Assembly (NCBI GenBank): GCA_002292945.1
Contig: DBCG01000077.1
Span: 1,158-8,893 of the forward strand
Source of the DNA: Proteobacteria bacterium UBA964
GTDB taxonomy: Bacteria > Pseudomonadota > Gammaproteobacteria > Steroidobacterales > Steroidobacteraceae
Length of the DNA stretch: 7,736 nucleotides
Direction: 5' to 3'
Shown here: in pieces, positions 6,701 to 7,736 of the stretch
Position numbering within the stretch: the stretch's first letter is position 1
Layout of the letters: each line of letters opens with the position of its first letter
Notes under the pieces: model-generated
Databases searched by the model: none
What the model saw: the letters and a program-made list of their open reading frames with translations, nothing else
What the model was told of the DNA's origin: nothing
Position numbers and translations under genes: made by a program

Positions 6701-7736
6701 GTAAGACTCCGGATCATAAGACCGTTCTGAGATGGCGTACCGACCGTCAATCGCAGCACTTCGCCAAGACCCGACTGACCGCGGAAATCGCGGACCAAGA
6801 CGCCCGCGTCGCGTAGTTTCTGTAATGCTGCTCCCGCGTCGTCGAACTGCACGAGCAGGAAATTGGCATCGCTTGGGAAGACCCGGCTGACCCGAGTCGA
6901 ACGGGACAACGCCGTCGCGAGGCGCTCACGCTCCCGCACCAATTGTCCGATGCGCTCGGCGGTCACTGCGAGCGAGGCGGGGGACAGCGCTGCGAGCGCC
7001 GCTTCGAGCGTCGGTCCGGCCACAGCGTACGGCGGGACGATACGGCGCAACAATCCGATGATGTCAGGGTGGGCGATCAATGCGCCGAGCCTCGCGCCCG
7101 CAAGCCCGTGCGCCTTGGACATCGTGCGTAGTGTGATCAGATGTGGATACCGCGCCACGGCAAGCGTCCACGGTGTCTCGCCGGTGAACTCGACATACGC
7201 TTCATCGACGACCACCACGGCCCGGCCGGATGCCGCCGCGAGCACGGCTTCGATGTCCTCCCGCGCGAGGGCATTTCCGGTGGGGTTGTTCGGCGAGCAC
7301 AGCCAGAGGATCTTCGATCCCGCATCGAGGGCACGCCGGATGCCGGGCAGGTCGAGCGCGAAACCCCGGGCGGCAAGCAAGGGTACATCGAGGATCGAGG
7401 CGCCTTGGATACGGGCGGCGACGGCATACATGCCGAAGGTCGGCGTAGAGACCATCACCGAGTCCTGTCCTGCCGTGCAGAACGCACGGGTCAGCAGGTC
7501 GATGCCCTCGTCGCTGCCGCGACCGACCAATATCTGGGTGGGCGTGACACCCCACGCGCGGGCGAGCGCCTCAAGCAGCTCTGGCGGTTGAGGCGGGGGG
7601 TAGTGGTTCAATGCTGCAGCAGCACCGTTCGTCGCCGTGACCGGCGGCCACGGCGACTCGTTCGCGTGCAATCGGATCGACGAGCGCTCAGCGCTGGCGT
7701 GGCGATAAGGCTCCAGCGCCAGGATATCGGCGCGGG
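6697..7736 (-). CDS. hisC: Histidinol-phosphate aminotransferase HisC, 5' end missing
   Basis: HisC is a PLP-dependent class II aminotransferase that converts imidazole acetol phosphate to histidinol phosphate using glutamate. The frame is open to the window edge. The upstream codons read RADILALEPYRHASAERSSIR before LHANESPWPP, a typical HisC opening, so the TTG at 7671 is an internal Leu, not a start. About 345 residues are visible and probably 5-15 are missing. The PLP lysine is AAG at 7116-7114, within TMSKAHGLAGARLG. CSPNNPTGN and VVVDEAYVEF are the other cofactor-contact motifs. VGRGSDEGIDLLTRAF is the usual block near the N-terminal third. The end overlaps hisB by four bases (ATGA). 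In this arrangement hisD and hisG, with the promoter and any attenuator, would lie beyond the right edge. Confidence 0.96.
   Translation of the reverse strand, partial: RADILALEPYRHASAERSSIRLHANESPWPPVTATNGAAAALNHYPPPQPPELLEALARAWGVTPTQILVGRGSDEGIDLLTRAFCTAGQDSVMVSTPTFGMYAVAARIQGASILDVPLLAARGFALDLPGIRRALDAGSKILWLCSPNNPTGNALAREDIEAVLAAASGRAVVVVDEAYVEFTGETPWTLAVARYPHLITLRTMSKAHGLAGARLGALIAHPDIIGLLRRIVPPYAVAGPTLEAALAALSPASLAVTAERIGQLVRERERLATALSRSTRVSRVFPSDANFLLVQFDDAGAALQKLRDAGVLVRDFRGQSGLGEVLRLTVGTPSQNGLMIRSLT
6701..6710 (-). promoter_or_regulatory. Ribosome binding site for hisB
   Basis: GGAG (minus strand, 6710-6707) lies six bases before the ATG at 6700, within the last codons of hisC. It gives hisB its own initiation signal at the ATGA overlap. 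Confidence 0.6.

Noticed and set aside
7669..7671. TTG as the start codon of hisC
   Set aside because: The frame continues upstream with a typical HisC N-terminus (DILALEPYRHA) to the window edge, so the gene is truncated by the window and does not start here.
1..7736. CRISPR array, insertion sequence, toxin-antitoxin, phage or other defence genes
   Set aside because: No spaced direct repeats, transposase motifs or terminal inverted repeats were seen, and all coding space is taken by recognised core genes.

Overview
The window looks like two pieces of proteobacterial core genome joined in the middle, with no accessory system in it. The left piece, about 1-3310, reads like a betaproteobacterium of the Burkholderiales, probably Comamonadaceae. 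It holds the 3' part of relA (+), an intact tRNA-Val(GAC) with its own promoter-like sequence, a strong hairpin terminator, and the C-terminal two thirds of an M3 zinc metallopeptidase of the oligopeptidase A (PrlC) type on the minus strand. These assignments rest on recalled family sequences, not on a search.

The right piece, about 3310-7736, is a tightly packed histidine biosynthesis operon on the minus strand. In transcription order it runs hisC (5' end cut by the window edge), hisB, hisH, hisA, hisF, then the first ~47 codons of hisI. Stops and starts overlap or nearly touch at four joints: ATGA, GTGA, TGATG and TGA-G-ATG. hisB is the fused phosphatase-dehydratase form. That form and the hisC-B-H-A-F-I order are the classic gammaproteobacterial arrangement; with the high-GC codon use they suggest a Xanthomonadales-like source.

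The genes cover several linked steps. HisB supplies IGP dehydratase and histidinol-phosphate phosphatase, HisC the transamination between them, HisA the isomerase step, and HisH plus HisF the glutamine-dependent IGP synthase. HisI would act just before HisA but is present only as an N-terminal stub.

The main observation is at 3309-3323. HisI runs in frame, without a stop, into the middle of the M3 peptidase. At the join the protein reads LRETL, which fits both families at that point. The HisI active site and the first third of the peptidase are both missing. The simplest reading is a false join of two genomes at a short shared sequence during assembly; real recombination is possible but less likely. 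Apart from this join I see nothing novel, and all non-coding gaps are under 100 bases outside the tRNA.
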